A stretch of 64,000 nt of DNA from Umezawaea sp049997955 (GCA_049997955.1 JAEBDY010000005.1:372001-436000); one strand, 5' to 3'. Counted from the stretch's first letter, positions 25,640-35,439 are shown. Notes: generated from the letters alone by a model not told the origin. Program-made: numbers and translations.

Positions 25640-27721
25640 TCATCGAGCACCGATCTGTTCGAGCACGCGCGCCCGCATGGCCAACAGCGCACTGCGGCGC
25701 GGGTCATCGACCGCACAGGTTTCCAGTGCCTGCGTGAGCAGCCAGACCATGGACGGTGGCTCGCAGGCGGCGACTTCCACGTCGTGTTCGACCAGCCAGG
25801 TCATGACCCAGTGCGGTAGCCGTCCGTCATCGATCGCCGCGAGCTGCTCGCAAACGCGTTCAACCTGTGATCCCGCATCCATCAGCGATTGGGCAGCCTT
25901 GCGGTGCAGCGTGGGCAGCAGGTTCCGCGGGATGCTCTCGTAGAGAGCCCGGCGTTGCGCCGGATGTGTGAACACCAGGTTCTCGCCGACATTTGTGACC
26001 ACTTTCGCGCGAATCGCTTCGTTCAGCGCTTCAACGAGCTGTGAAGGTCGAGAACCGACCAGGGCGGCAACTTCAGCAGGGGTGAAGCGCATGCCGAGCA
26101 CAGCGGCCGCGCGCAACGTCTCCGAGGTGGTAGCCGACAGCCGGTCGAGTCCAGCGGCCATCCATGCCACGAGTGCGCGTTCAACCGATACGGCGTCGCC
26201 GGCGCGGAGGTCGACGATGCCGGAGGCTGTTCGGACAGCGTTCTCACGGAGTAGTGAGGTGATCATCTGCCGCAAGGCGAGGGGGTTGCCTAGCGCGGTG
26301 GTGGCGAGCGCCTGCAGCCTCGGCCCCGGTATTGCGCCGACTGCTTGGCGGATGAACTGGGAGGACGAGGCCCGAGTCAACGATCCCAACTGCACGATGA
26401 CATCGTCGCGAGCAACCATCCCGCGCCTCAGCGGCGCGAACGCCTCAACAACCACATCGTTCCGGGACGTCGCGATCATCAGCAGTGGCAGAGATCTGGT
26501 GGCCAAGGACAACTGGTCCCAGACGAGCGAACTTGCCTCGTCTGCTTCGTGCAAATCGTCCACGACAAGCACGAGCGGCGCGGTGGCGCACAGGTGCTCA
26601 ACACGCTTGAGCACGTCATTCGTGCTGATCGAGCCGTGGCGGTCGAGACCTAGCGCCCAACGCAGCACACCAAGCGGCACTGCTCGGTGCTCGTCGGCCC
26701 GAGCCCAAGCGAGGTGGCAACGGAGCGGGTCGACTGATGCCAGCGCCGCTGACAACAATGCCGATTTCCCAACGCCCGCCTCGCCTTCCACAAGCACCAC
26801 ATGTCCGCGCCTGACCTCGATCTCACCGATGTACGAACGCAGCTTCGCGATGGGAAGATCCCGGCCCACCAACTGCGACCGAACGATGTCGTTGGGAACA
26901 ACCGACAGGAGTTCAGGCTTGGAGCGCCCAACGATCGGTTCCGATGCCGGCAGCGTCAGATCACCCATGAGAAGCTCCTCGTGCAGCAAGCGGATCGCCG
27001 TACCCGGCTGCACCCCCAGCTCCTCACGCAGAACGCCACGAAGGTGTGCGATGTGGTTCAGCGCCTCCATCCTGCGTCCGCTCCGCTTCAGTGCCGTGAT
27101 GAGCGACTCCCACAGCGACTCCCGCAACGGGTGTTCATGAGCAAGCGCCTCAATCTCGGGAACCAGCTCGCTGTGCTCTCCCAGCGCCAACAGGGTCTGA
27201 TATCGCTGCTCGACCAGGACAAGACGCTTCTCGGACAGCTCGACTCGATGCCGTTCCGCGAAGGGTCCGGGAACCCCGCCCAACGCTTCGCCACGCCACA
27301 GCGCGAGCGCGGAGTCCAGGCACCGCACCGCTCCTGCGAGATCACCCGCCGCCCGCAGCTCACCCGCCTGGTCCTGAAGACGGTGGAAGCCGAAGAGGTC
27401 GATGTTGTGGCTTGGCAACCGCAGCCGGTAGCCGGGTGGCTCGGACACCAGCACGTCACCACCGGACCAGAGCGCCCGCTCCGGCTCCAAGGCTCGCCGT
27501 AGGCCAGATACGTAGGTGTGCACATTGCCGCCAACGCTCGCAGGCGGTGACGTCCCCCAAACGTTGAGAATGAGCTCATCGCGGGAGACGAGCCGTCCTG
27601 GGGATAGCGCGAGCACTGCGAGGATTGCCCGCTGGCGTGCTGGACCGAGCTGGAGCTCCCGGTGTTCGATCCGGACTCGCACATGCCCCAGCAGGTCGAC
27701 TCGCAGCCGCGTGTCAAGCAT
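25640..27721 (-). CDS. BTAD-domain transcriptional regulator with AAA ATPase module (1 of 5)
   Basis: Large regulator of 693 aa. An OmpR-type DNA-binding domain (about 1-95; PARQRAILAVLALSPGRLVS, VWGTSPPASVGGNVHTYVSG) is followed by a bacterial transcriptional activation domain (about 100-245; ALALWRGEALGGVPGPFAE). The ATPase has Walker A GEAGVGKSALL near residue 305 and Walker B LVLVVDDLHEAD. It ends soon after the ATPase-associated helices, with no TPR or LuxR tail, so it is shorter than many homologues. Related SARP/AfsR proteins activate secondary metabolism. It lies downstream of a second such gene in the same direction, with a 183-base gap. Confidence 0.85.
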   Translation of the reverse strand: MLDTRLRVDLLGHVRVRIEHRELQLGPARQRAILAVLALSPGRLVSRDELILNVWGTSPPASVGGNVHTYVSGLRRALEPERALWSGGDVLVSEPPGYRLRLPSHNIDLFGFHRLQDQAGELRAAGDLAGAVRCLDSALALWRGEALGGVPGPFAERHRVELSEKRLVLVEQRYQTLLALGEHSELVPEIEALAHEHPLRESLWESLITALKRSGRRMEALNHIAHLRGVLREELGVQPGTAIRLLHEELLMGDLTLPASEPIVGRSKPELLSVVPNDIVRSQLVGRDLPIAKLRSYIGEIEVRRGHVVLVEGEAGVGKSALLSAALASVDPLRCHLAWARADEHRAVPLGVLRWALGLDRHGSISTNDVLKRVEHLCATAPLVLVVDDLHEADEASSLVWDQLSLATRSLPLLMIATSRNDVVVEAFAPLRRGMVARDDVIVQLGSLTRASSSQFIRQAVGAIPGPRLQALATTALGNPLALRQMITSLLRENAVRTASGIVDLRAGDAVSVERALVAWMAAGLDRLSATTSETLRAAAVLGMRFTPAEVAALVGSRPSQLVEALNEAIRAKVVTNVGENLVFTHPAQRRALYESIPRNLLPTLHRKAAQSLMDAGSQVERVCEQLAAIDDGRLPHWVMTWLVEHDVEVAACEPPSMVWLLTQALETCAVDDPRRSALLAMRARVLEQIGAR

Positions 27722-27904
27722 GATCGATCACGCGCCTGTGACGCAGGCCTGCGCATTTCCCAGTGGTCAGCGGGGCCGAAGCACCACGGCTCTGTTCCTT
27801 TGCATGGCGGTCCGGCCAGGGAAGCCACTCATGCCGCATCGGCACTCGCACAACGGCTTCCGCGCCACGATCAGCGCGGTCAGCAGTTGCGCCTGCTGCC
27901 CGCG

Positions 27905-30121
27905 TCAGTACTTGGTGAGCAGATCGCATGAGAAGCCCGAGGTGTCCTCTTGCCGGATCGCAGATCGCGGGAGCAGCGCGGTGACCGCGTGCTTGTGTGC
28001 GGGCGACATCGCGTCCGCCGAAAGAACGCGGTGAAGCAAGGCCGAGGTCAGCAGCGGCGCCCGCACCGACAAAGCGGCGGTGTTCGTGGTCAGCCAATCG
28101 CGCAGCCATGAGTCGTTACCCGACGGGGAGAGCACGAGCTGCTCAGCCACCCTTTCCGCCGGTCGGCCGATCGCAGCCCAAACCTCAGCCAACTGACGGT
28201 GCAGGGATCCGCGGATCGCTGGCGTGTACCTGTGGTAGAAGGCGCCTCGAATCATGTCGTGGCGCATCGAGATGTAGTGGCCGGATACCACCAGGTAGCC
28301 ACCGGTGACGGCCTCGGCGACCACCGCTGTCGTCTCGGCTTCCGGCATCATGATCGCCGCGGCGATCTCTTCGACCGTGAACCTTTCACCGCACAGCGAC
28401 GCCCAGGCGAGCAAATCCCGGATACGCTTGGGTACGGTCAGCATTTGGCTGTGGATCACGTCCACCATCTTGCTGTTGTTCCTCAGCGGATCGCACTGCT
28501 TGACCTCGGCTCGGCCACCCTCGATCACCAGTGCGCCGCTGTCGATCAGGTTGTCGAGGAGCACTTCGAGCAACCAGGGGTTTCCCGATGCCCCTCGCGA
28601 AAGCTGTCGCAGCCCAGAGCCCGGCGCCGCACCGGCGATGACGGCAGTCAGCTCCTCGACCGCGGCGTCGGCCAGCGGCCCCAATGTGATCACAAGGGCG
28701 TGTTCTCGCAGCATCGCACGCATTCGTTCTACTTCTGGCTGCATTCGTACCGGTCGCGATGCGACGATGAGCAGCAACGGCAGCACCGCTGTCTCGACGG
28801 CCAGCCTGCGCAGCACGCGCCAGCTCACCGGGTCCAACCAGTGCAGCTGGTCGACAACCACGGTCAGAGGCCCGTCCGCGCACAACTGACCGATGAGAGC
28901 GATCACGCCCTCGACGGCTGCCTCAGCACCTTCGAGGTCCTGACCAATCGACAGTGGCTCAAGCTGTTGGACGACTGCGGCGAGTGCGGCTCGTCGTGGA
29001 TCCGGGGACAGACCGGTTATCGCCAAGCCATTGACCAATGCCCTCAGGGGCACCATCTGACCGAGCTCGTCAGCGGTGGCCCAGGCGAGCTGGCAACCAC
29101 GAACGTCGCCGAGCGCCTCGTTCAGCAGCGTGGTCTTGCCGATGCCCTGCTCGCCTTCAAGCCAGAGAAACCCACCTGTTCCTCTTGAGACTGACATGAC
29201 CGCAGCGTGAACCATCGCGGCTTCCGACACTCTGCCGGTGAAGCAACGTGCGGTTCTGCGCAGGACAGTGGTGGCAAGCGGGATGGGCCGTGTCACACCG
29301 GGAACCCCATCGACGGTCCAGCGCAGCGCTGGGTCGTCGTGCAAGATCTTGTAGTACAGCGTGGCCAGCGCGCCTCCAGGTTCGGCGCCAAGGCTCTCGA
29401 TCGTGACACCGCGCAACAGGTGGAAGACATCGATAGCTGCCTCGCGACGGCCGGTGAGGTACAAGGCCTGCATCAGGAGCCCGTGCAGACCTTCTCGAAG
29501 CGGATGTTTCCTGGCCAGCTCGTACAGGTCGTCCATGAGAAGGTGCGCCCTGCCCGCGTTGAGCAAGATGCGCGCGCGCCGTTCGACGACGTCGAGCTTG
29601 AGCCCGGTGAGCCTGGCTCGATGCCTAGCCGCGAAGGGACCGGGGATGGCGTCCAACGCGTCGCCGTGCCACAGCGCGAGTGCGCCATCGAGTGCCATCA
29701 GTTCGCCTGCCATGTCGCGATTGTTGCGACACGCTCGTGCGTCACCACGCAACTGCTGGAAGTGGTCCACGTCGACAGAACCCATGGGAAGTGTCAGACA
29801 GTAACCCGAGCCTTCGGACGTGAGCAGAGTTCCCTCAGTACGAGGTGGTCGATGTGGCTCAAGCACCGCACGTAGACCAGAAATGTGGGTGTAGATGCTG
29901 CCGTGAGCGCTTGCCGGTGATTCATCTCCCCAGACGGCGTCCACGAGCTCGCTCTTGCTGACGACGTCACCTGCCCGCAATGCGAGCACTGCGAGCACGG
30001 CTTTGCGCTGCGCGGAACCAACATCGACCTCGCTGTCGTTCCTGTGGACCCGGGCGAGCCCGAGCAGTGAGACTCGCACGGCTGCTGGGCGCATTGCCTC
30101 CGAGCCACTTGGAACTGTCAT
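27905..30121 (-). CDS. BTAD-domain transcriptional regulator with AAA ATPase module (2 of 5)
   Basis: Regulator of 738 aa with the same layout as its downstream neighbour: DNA-binding domain (SAQRKAVLAVLALRAGDVVS), BTAD (ALALWHGDALDAIPGPFAA), then an ATPase with Walker A GEQGIGKTTLL and a Walker B-like segment LTVVVDQLHWLD. The central similarity suggests that the two arose by duplication, although they are well diverged. The start ATG 30121 has GGAAGG about 10 bases upstream; ATG 30094 has GGAGG only 2 bases away. The upstream region is unusually AT-rich near 30280-30310 and probably holds the promoter. Confidence 0.85.
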   Translation of the reverse strand: MTVPSGSEAMRPAAVRVSLLGLARVHRNDSEVDVGSAQRKAVLAVLALRAGDVVSKSELVDAVWGDESPASAHGSIYTHISGLRAVLEPHRPPRTEGTLLTSEGSGYCLTLPMGSVDVDHFQQLRGDARACRNNRDMAGELMALDGALALWHGDALDAIPGPFAARHRARLTGLKLDVVERRARILLNAGRAHLLMDDLYELARKHPLREGLHGLLMQALYLTGRREAAIDVFHLLRGVTIESLGAEPGGALATLYYKILHDDPALRWTVDGVPGVTRPIPLATTVLRRTARCFTGRVSEAAMVHAAVMSVSRGTGGFLWLEGEQGIGKTTLLNEALGDVRGCQLAWATADELGQMVPLRALVNGLAITGLSPDPRRAALAAVVQQLEPLSIGQDLEGAEAAVEGVIALIGQLCADGPLTVVVDQLHWLDPVSWRVLRRLAVETAVLPLLLIVASRPVRMQPEVERMRAMLREHALVITLGPLADAAVEELTAVIAGAAPGSGLRQLSRGASGNPWLLEVLLDNLIDSGALVIEGGRAEVKQCDPLRNNSKMVDVIHSQMLTVPKRIRDLLAWASLCGERFTVEEIAAAIMMPEAETTAVVAEAVTGGYLVVSGHYISMRHDMIRGAFYHRYTPAIRGSLHRQLAEVWAAIGRPAERVAEQLVLSPSGNDSWLRDWLTTNTAALSVRAPLLTSALLHRVLSADAMSPAHKHAVTALLPRSAIRQEDTSGFSCDLLTKY

Positions 30122-30949
30122 TCTTCACCCGCCTTCCAGCGTGGTCACGCAGTCAAAGCACAACTGCCAGAGTGCTGGGCGATTGCGTGTTCTGCCGCAT
30201 GAATCCTCGCTAGGCGCTGTTACGCGCATCGCATATCTCGCTGCGTTCCACGCATAGGACTCGCACTTGCCCGGAGTATTATAAAAAAGCCATAGTAACT
30301 ATTTTTTGAAACTGACACCCGGTTGCCTCGGAACTCTATTCTGAGTATGTTCAGGATCCGTGCGAGAGCCGCAGGTGCGAATACTCCAGCCCTTCCTTGA
30401 ACATTCTTCGGTCGGTGGAAGGCCCCTGACGTCGGGATCTTCCACCGCAACCTAGGCGCTGTCACGCTGCCTGACCACCCAGCGGGCGCCCTTGTTTCGG
30501 TGCAGCAGGCTGTACCTCCACAGGTCGTACTCCGCAAATCGGGTCAGAGGAACGATCGCGTCTCATGTGGACGGTGACCGGCTCGAACAAGTGGGCATGG
30601 AAACTGCGGCTCGACCGCCAGCCCCTCTGTCGAACCTCGATCGAGACCTGGCAATCAATTTCGGGTTTGACACCAGGAACTTCCTCGGCTATTTCCAGGG
30701 TGGCTAAAGGTGCTCCTCAATGCGCGCCACATTAACACCATATCTTGGCTTGTCTGCGACCCGAAGCGGTTCTGTCCCTTAGGTGCACGGTTCTTGCCCA
30801 ATCGTCACGGTGAGCGCGGCGATGTGGCGTGCGAGGTGAAATGTAAAGGCTGTGCGATGATGTTCGGAAGCAGTCGGAGGCCGTCAGTCTCCATGGCTGA
30901 TCGAGTCGTTCTCGTCGAATGTCGCCAGTCCGCACGAGCACGGCGGCGT
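30122..30949. other. Long intergenic region with AT-rich promoter patch
   Basis: The stretch 30265-30310 (containing TATTATAAAAAAG and TAACTATTTTTTG) is far more AT-rich than its surroundings and probably drives the leftward BTAD gene. On the minus strand around 30460-30560 a start-less 36-codon frame reads AEYDLWRYSLLHRNKGARWV before a stop, which may be a gene relic. Short rightward frames near 30492 and 30565 have no ribosome binding site. No intact gene is supported. Confidence 0.4.
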
Positions 30950-31160
30950 TGCCGCCGCCGTCGAGCACACCCTCAACAGACTGATCCGACGGGCACGTTA
31001 CCTCGCTGAGGAGATCAGCGATCTGCGAGCTCTCATCACAGCGGCGGTGGAAGCCACCGCGCCGGCACTGCTGGAGCTGCGCGGTACCGGACCCGACTCC
31101 GCGGCCACGCTGTTGATCACAGCCGGGGACAACCCGCACCGGCTCAGAAGCGAGGCATCG
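30950..31160 (+). pseudogene. IS110-family transposase internal fragment
   Basis: About 70 codons read TLNRLIRRARYLAEEISDLR, then LLELRGTGPDSAATLLITAG and DNPHRLRSEAS. This is the coiled-coil and following helix-hairpin segment of IS110-type transposases, just before the transposase_20 domain, where SEASFAALCG would normally follow. Here the sequence diverges straight after SEAS. Neither the DEDD catalytic domain nor the C-terminus is present. It is an isolated scar. Confidence 0.65.
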
Positions 31161-31335
31161 TCCACGGCACCGCACCGAGCGCACCCGTCGTCCAGCACGA
31201 CCCGGAACCCGAGGTCGTGCTGAACCGGGATCCGGTCCAGCACGACCTCACCGCGCGGCGCCAAGGGTTCCCGGCCACGCACCAAGCGGCGTGGGACGCC
31301 TACCAGGCCGCGTTTCCACGCTCCGCCAAGTACTC

Positions 31336-31806
31336 GAATCACCGACGTCCCCATGCTCGTCGCCACCGCGCGATCCGCCGATGCCCGCGCCATCTCCTCG
31401 CTCAACGCAGGCGCCGACGACTACCTCGGCGCACGAGTCAACGCCCTGCTCCGACGGCGCACCGGTACCGCGCACCCGCCACACCCACCCGGTGAAGACA
31501 TCGTCCGGGTTGGAAAGCTCACAATCGACTTCGACCGACGACAAGCCACAGTCGACGGTGCCCCCATCCCCCTCGCCCGACGCGAGCACGACCTCCTCGC
31601 CTACCTCGCCCGCCGCCTCGGCCGCGTCGTCACCCGCCGAGAACTCCTCACCGGCGTCTGGGGCCACGACGGCGACGGCACCAAAACCCTCTACGTCCAC
31701 TGCTCATGGCTACGACGCAAACTCGGCGAAACCGCGGCCAAGCCGATCTACCTGCACAGTTCGCGGAGTCGGCTACAAACTCACCACACCGCCACGCCGG
31801 TCGTAG
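31336..31806 (+). pseudogene. OmpR-family response regulator, degenerate
   Basis: The frame keeps the end of a receiver domain (PMLVATARSADARAISSLNA, then GADDYLGARVNALLRR) and nearly all of a winged-helix output domain (LTIDFDRRQATVDGAPIPLA, REHDLLAYLARRLGRVVTRR, LLTGVWGHDGDG). The first two thirds of the receiver, including the phosphorylated Asp, are missing, and the Lys-Pro-Phe segment between ADDYL and ARVNALLRR is deleted. Near 31755 a frameshift moves the conserved final RGVGYKLT into another frame. A frame runs on to 31928 only through this shift. Not functional as a response regulator. Confidence 0.7.
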
Positions 31807-32001
31807 GGGTGGACTTCGAAACTCCCCGAGGAAACGGCCTCGGCATGAGCTCAATCCGGCTGTGCAGGTCCCCCTCGTGGACTGCGGCGCCACTGCGTGA
31901 CCGGCAGCCTCGTCGAAGGTCCCGCTGACCTCGGTGGCTTGTGTCCACTTCGGAGTGCGTCCGGCTTCGATGCATTGCCTCTTCCCGAACCTGGGGCGTT
32001 T

Positions 32002-32052
32002 GTGAAGCGGTGGTCGCACAATTCGAGGCGGTGGCAAACTGCAGGAGGATGA
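32002..32052 (+). other. Possible 16-codon Trp-containing leader ORF
   Basis: GTG 32002 opens a short frame, MKRWSHNSRRWQTAGG, whose TGA overlaps the ribosome binding region of the LuxR gene at 32057. The ribosome binding site is weak. It is listed because a stronger Trp-rich mini-ORF precedes the second LuxR gene. Chance is a real possibility. Confidence 0.2.
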
Positions 32053-32056
32053 GCAA

Positions 32057-32692
32057 GTGGACGTTCGGGTGGACTGCCCTCGGGTGGTCGTGCGCGCGAC
32101 CGATCTGTTGACCCAGACTGGATTGGTCACCCACCTGCGGGGGAGAGACGAGATCCGGGTGGTCGCAGGCAGGCAGTCGACGAACGCGGATGTGGTGCTC
32201 CTCGCGGCTGATCGAGTGACAGGGGCTGGGGTCGGAGCGATGAGGGCGGCTGTGGAGTCCTGTCATGCTCCCGCCGTGCTGCTGGCGAACCGGGTCGACG
32301 ACGATCTTGATGCTCTGTCCGAGCATCGAGTGGTGAGCCTGTTGTTCCGTGATGCGACCGACATCGGGAGTCTCGTCCGGATGGTGGTGGACGTCGCTCG
32401 GCAAGGCGTCGTCGACGGGGGGGAGGTTCAGCGCCGTCTACGTCTTCGGGCTGATCCGCCAGGCGGTGATCATTCGGGGTTGCTCGGGGGTCCGTCGGAG
32501 CCGGTGATGACTCCGCGAGAGATCGAGGTGCTGCGGCTCATAGCCGACGGCTGGGAGACGAGCGCGATCGCCGGTGAGCTCTGCTATGCGGAACGAACCG
32601 TGAAGAACATCATCCACGGTATTACCAGCAGGCTCAATTTCCGCAATCGGACACAAGCGGTGGCACATGCCCTCCGTACGGGCTTGATTTGA
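32057..32692 (+). CDS. LuxR-type regulator with degenerate N-terminal domain (1 of 2)
   Basis: DNA-binding regulator of 211 aa. The C-terminal LuxR helix-turn-helix is MTPREIEVLRLIADGWETSA followed by YAERTVKNIIHGITSRLNFR. The N-terminal 120 residues resemble a shrunken receiver fold (VVVRATDLLTQTGLVTHLRG, ADVVLLAADRV), but no clear phosphorylation Asp pocket is seen, so it is probably not driven by a kinase. GGAGG lies 10 bases before GTG 32057. It is a paralogue of the next gene. Confidence 0.82.
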   Translation: MDVRVDCPRVVVRATDLLTQTGLVTHLRGRDEIRVVAGRQSTNADVVLLAADRVTGAGVGAMRAAVESCHAPAVLLANRVDDDLDALSEHRVVSLLFRDATDIGSLVRMVVDVARQGVVDGGEVQRRLRLRADPPGGDHSGLLGGPSEPVMTPREIEVLRLIADGWETSAIAGELCYAERTVKNIIHGITSRLNFRNRTQAVAHALRTGLI

Positions 32693-32728
32693 GCCCGCCT
32701 GATCCAAGTCGCATTGAGGAGGGAGGCC

Positions 32729-32776
32729 ATGTGGTCCACGTGGAGTGACGCATGGAATTTTTCGCCCTACCGGTAA
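32729..32776 (+). other. Trp-rich 15-residue mini-ORF with strong ribosome binding site
   Basis: ATG 32729 follows GAGGAGGGAGG, the best ribosome binding site in the area, and encodes MWSTWSDAWNFSPYR before TAA 32776. Three of 15 residues are Trp. It ends 23 bases before the LuxR start at 32800. It could be a leader peptide controlling the LuxR gene or a small signal peptide. An alternative longer LuxR start (ATG 32752) would overlap it in another frame. Confidence 0.4.
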
Positions 32777-32799
32777 GGGTATTTCTGTGGAGGCATGAA

Positions 32800-33456
32800 G
32801 TGATCGCAGTTGTTGTGCTGTCGTCCGACCCCTGGGCATCGGCGGGTGCGGCCTCCCACCTACGGGCTCAGGAAGACATCACGTTGTTGCCCGAGCAGGA
32901 ACTCGAGCGAGCCGATGTTCTTGTCGTCATCGAGCACGAGGTGTCCGATGACGTCCTGGATGAGCTGGTCTCACGAACTCGTGACTTGGATGTCGTGCCG
33001 TTGTGCGTTCTGGTCACCGATGAACTGGGCACCCGTACTTTCCTTCGGGCACTGGAGCACGGGGTCGTCGCAGTACTGCCCCTCGGGCAGACCAACGGCC
33101 CGAGGATGATCAAAGCCGTTCTGACCGCGCGGGCAGGAGGTGCTGACTTTCCGGGTCGTTTCCAAGGTGCTCTGCTGAACTATCTCAGGCACATCCACCG
33201 CGATGTCCTCCTGCCTCATGGCCTGGCCACGACCGGTCTCACCAAACGTGAGTCCGACGTTCTCGCGATGCTTGCGGAAGGGTTCGACACCCGTGAGATC
33301 GCGGCCAAGCTCTCATACTCCGAAAGAACGGTCAAGTATGTCCTGCACAACATGATGGAAAAGCACGACATCAAGCACCGCCCGCACGCCGTGGCGTTCG
33401 CGATCCGTGGGGGGCTGGAGGAAACGCGCCGACGCGGCACGCCTCCCGGGGGATGA
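32800..33456 (+). CDS. LuxR-type regulator with degenerate N-terminal domain (2 of 2)
   Basis: Regulator of 218 aa, paralogous to the preceding LuxR gene. The C-terminal helix-turn-helix reads LTKRESDVLAMLAEGFDTRE and LSYSERTVKYVLHNMMEKHD. The N-terminus VIAVVVLSSDPWASAGAASH aligns with the start of the first copy. GTG 32800 is chosen because GGAGG lies 6 bases upstream and the protein then begins at the same point as its paralogue; ATG 32752 would add 16 residues and lacks a good site. The acidic-pocket residues of a true receiver are not evident. Confidence 0.82.
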   Translation: MIAVVVLSSDPWASAGAASHLRAQEDITLLPEQELERADVLVVIEHEVSDDVLDELVSRTRDLDVVPLCVLVTDELGTRTFLRALEHGVVAVLPLGQTNGPRMIKAVLTARAGGADFPGRFQGALLNYLRHIHRDVLLPHGLATTGLTKRESDVLAMLAEGFDTREIAAKLSYSERTVKYVLHNMMEKHDIKHRPHAVAFAIRGGLEETRRRGTPPGG

Positions 33457-33612
33457 GGCAGTCTCGTTCAACTCGGCCGTGTGTACCCTGGCAGGAGAAC
33501 GAGGATTGCCCAACCAGGTTGATGTCCGATGATGTACTGATGCCTGCTGTTGTCCCGGTGGACCAAGACCGCGCAGTCGGGCACGTCTTACCGGCGTACA
33601 TCAAGAGGTCAC

Positions 33613-35439
33613 GTGGGCACGCAATCGATCTACCTGCAACTACTCGGGCCGACGCGCCTGCGCATCGCGTCGGAGGTGGTCCACGCAGGACCGCCCCGGC
33701 AACGTGCGGTTCTCGCCTTCCTCGCACTCAACACGGGTAGGTTCATCTCGCGGGATGAGCTGGTGGACGCTGTGTGGGGCGATGCCGCTCCGACTTCGGC
33801 GGCGAGCAACCTTCAAACCTACCTGTCGCAATTGCGGAGGACTCTCGAGCACGTGCAAGGCGACTTGCCGCTCACGGGAGAAGTCCCCCTTCGCTTGACG
33901 TCGGATACCGGCTATCGGCTGCACCTCGCAACCGACGAATTGGACGTCACCGCGTTCGACGCCGCGCTCGAAGAGGCCGAGTTGCACTGGGCGTCCGGGA
34001 TGACCGAACTCGCCCTGGCCTCGTGGCGTCGCGCGTTGGTCCTCTGGCAGGGCACCCCGTTCGGTGATGTCTACGCCCCGTTCGTCCTGGCGCAGCGGAA
34101 ACGTTTGGAGCACCGCAGGCTCGAAGCTGTGAAGAGGTTCGCCGGCGAGGCGATCGCGGCGGACGACAACGCGCACCTCGACTCCGTGTCTCCCGTGCTC
34201 GCGGAACTCGCAGGGCAGTACCCGCTTGACGAACAGGTGGTCGCCCTGACGATGAGGGTGTGGCACGGGCAAGGCCGAGATTCTGAGGCGTTGTCGCTGT
34301 TCCATCACACGAAGCAGAAGCTCGCCGAGGCAGTGGGATTGGACCCCGGCTCTTGGCTCCTCAGCGCCCGCGATGCGATCTGGCCTGATGCGGCCGGCGA
34401 GATGGGCAGTGTGTCCACCGCATGGCATACGGGTCGCGGCGCACAACCACCATCAACCTCCCTGCCCGCACGGTCGTCCGATCTGGTGGGGAGGGAATCC
34501 GAGCTTGCTCAGCTCGTTGCTTGGCATGATGGAAATGCGGAGGATGCCGTACTCATCGCTGCTCTTGAAGGCAGGCCGGGCTCCGGTAAAAGCGCTGTCG
34601 CACTGGAGTTCGCCCACCGAGCAGGCCGGCGATTCCCAGACGGGTGCCACTACGTCGATCTCCGCAAGCCGTTGGTCGACGGAGGTGCCTCGACAACCTC
34701 GGATGTGCTCGAACTCCTGATCAACGCACTGGGCGTGACATCGGCGCCCGCGGTCGGAGGACTGGAGGAGCGCATCGGCACGTACCGCAATGCGTTGTCG
34801 GGTAAACGAATCCTGCTGGTTCTCGACAATGCGCAGAGCGCCGACCAGGTTCGTCCCCTGCTGCCCAACGCTGGGGGCAGCGTCGTGGTCGTGACGAGCA
34901 GCAATCGGCTGGTCGGACTGTCTGTGCGAGACGGTGCGCTTCGGCTTCCCATAGCGCCGTTGACACCTGGGCACGCGTTGGTCGCACTGGCTCATGAGAT
35001 CGGCGTCGAACGGGTGAGTCACGACGACTCGGCCATACTCGAGGCCGTCCACCGGTGCGAGGGCTTGCCCTTGGCGCTCCAGGGCCTCGCCGAACTGCTC
35101 GTCACGACGCCCAACCTCGCGGAGACACGGTCAGCGGGCGATCCACACAGGTGGGCGACCAGGCTGAACGCGTCGTACTGCTGGTCGGTGGGCGCGTTGG
35201 ACCACGACACCAAGAAGTTGTTCCTCTCATTGGGCAGAGTCCCCGAGGATGTCGTTTCCGTTGAAGGGGTCTCCAGTCTCACCGGCTGGTCAGAGGCGAA
35301 GGTGCGGCTGTCGCTGGAAAAACTCGTGACCGCGAACTTGATCGACTGGATCAAGCGTGACCACTACCGCCTCGGAGGGCTGGTGAAGACCTGGATGGCG
35401 AACTGCGCCACAGATCCCCGCCACCACTTCGGCTACTGA
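33613..35439 (+). CDS. SARP-type regulator with NB-ARC ATPase domain (3 of 5)
   Basis: Regulator of 608 aa. DNA-binding domain: PPRQRAVLAFLALNTGRFIS and SAASNLQTYLSQLRRTLEHV. BTAD: ALVLWQGTPFGDVYAPFVLA. NB-ARC ATPase: EGRPGSGKSAVALEF with Walker B KRILLVLDNAQ. GTG 33613 is chosen because the SARP domain begins immediately (LQLLGPTRLRI) and AGAGG lies 5 bases upstream; the longer frame from 33550 adds a non-conserved tail. No TPR repeats follow the ATPase. It converges with the next gene, with only 13 bases between the two stop codons. Confidence 0.85.
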   Translation: MGTQSIYLQLLGPTRLRIASEVVHAGPPRQRAVLAFLALNTGRFISRDELVDAVWGDAAPTSAASNLQTYLSQLRRTLEHVQGDLPLTGEVPLRLTSDTGYRLHLATDELDVTAFDAALEEAELHWASGMTELALASWRRALVLWQGTPFGDVYAPFVLAQRKRLEHRRLEAVKRFAGEAIAADDNAHLDSVSPVLAELAGQYPLDEQVVALTMRVWHGQGRDSEALSLFHHTKQKLAEAVGLDPGSWLLSARDAIWPDAAGEMGSVSTAWHTGRGAQPPSTSLPARSSDLVGRESELAQLVAWHDGNAEDAVLIAALEGRPGSGKSAVALEFAHRAGRRFPDGCHYVDLRKPLVDGGASTTSDVLELLINALGVTSAPAVGGLEERIGTYRNALSGKRILLVLDNAQSADQVRPLLPNAGGSVVVVTSSNRLVGLSVRDGALRLPIAPLTPGHALVALAHEIGVERVSHDDSAILEAVHRCEGLPLALQGLAELLVTTPNLAETRSAGDPHRWATRLNASYCWSVGALDHDTKKLFLSLGRVPEDVVSVEGVSSLTGWSEAKVRLSLEKLVTANLIDWIKRDHYRLGGLVKTWMANCATDPRHHFGY

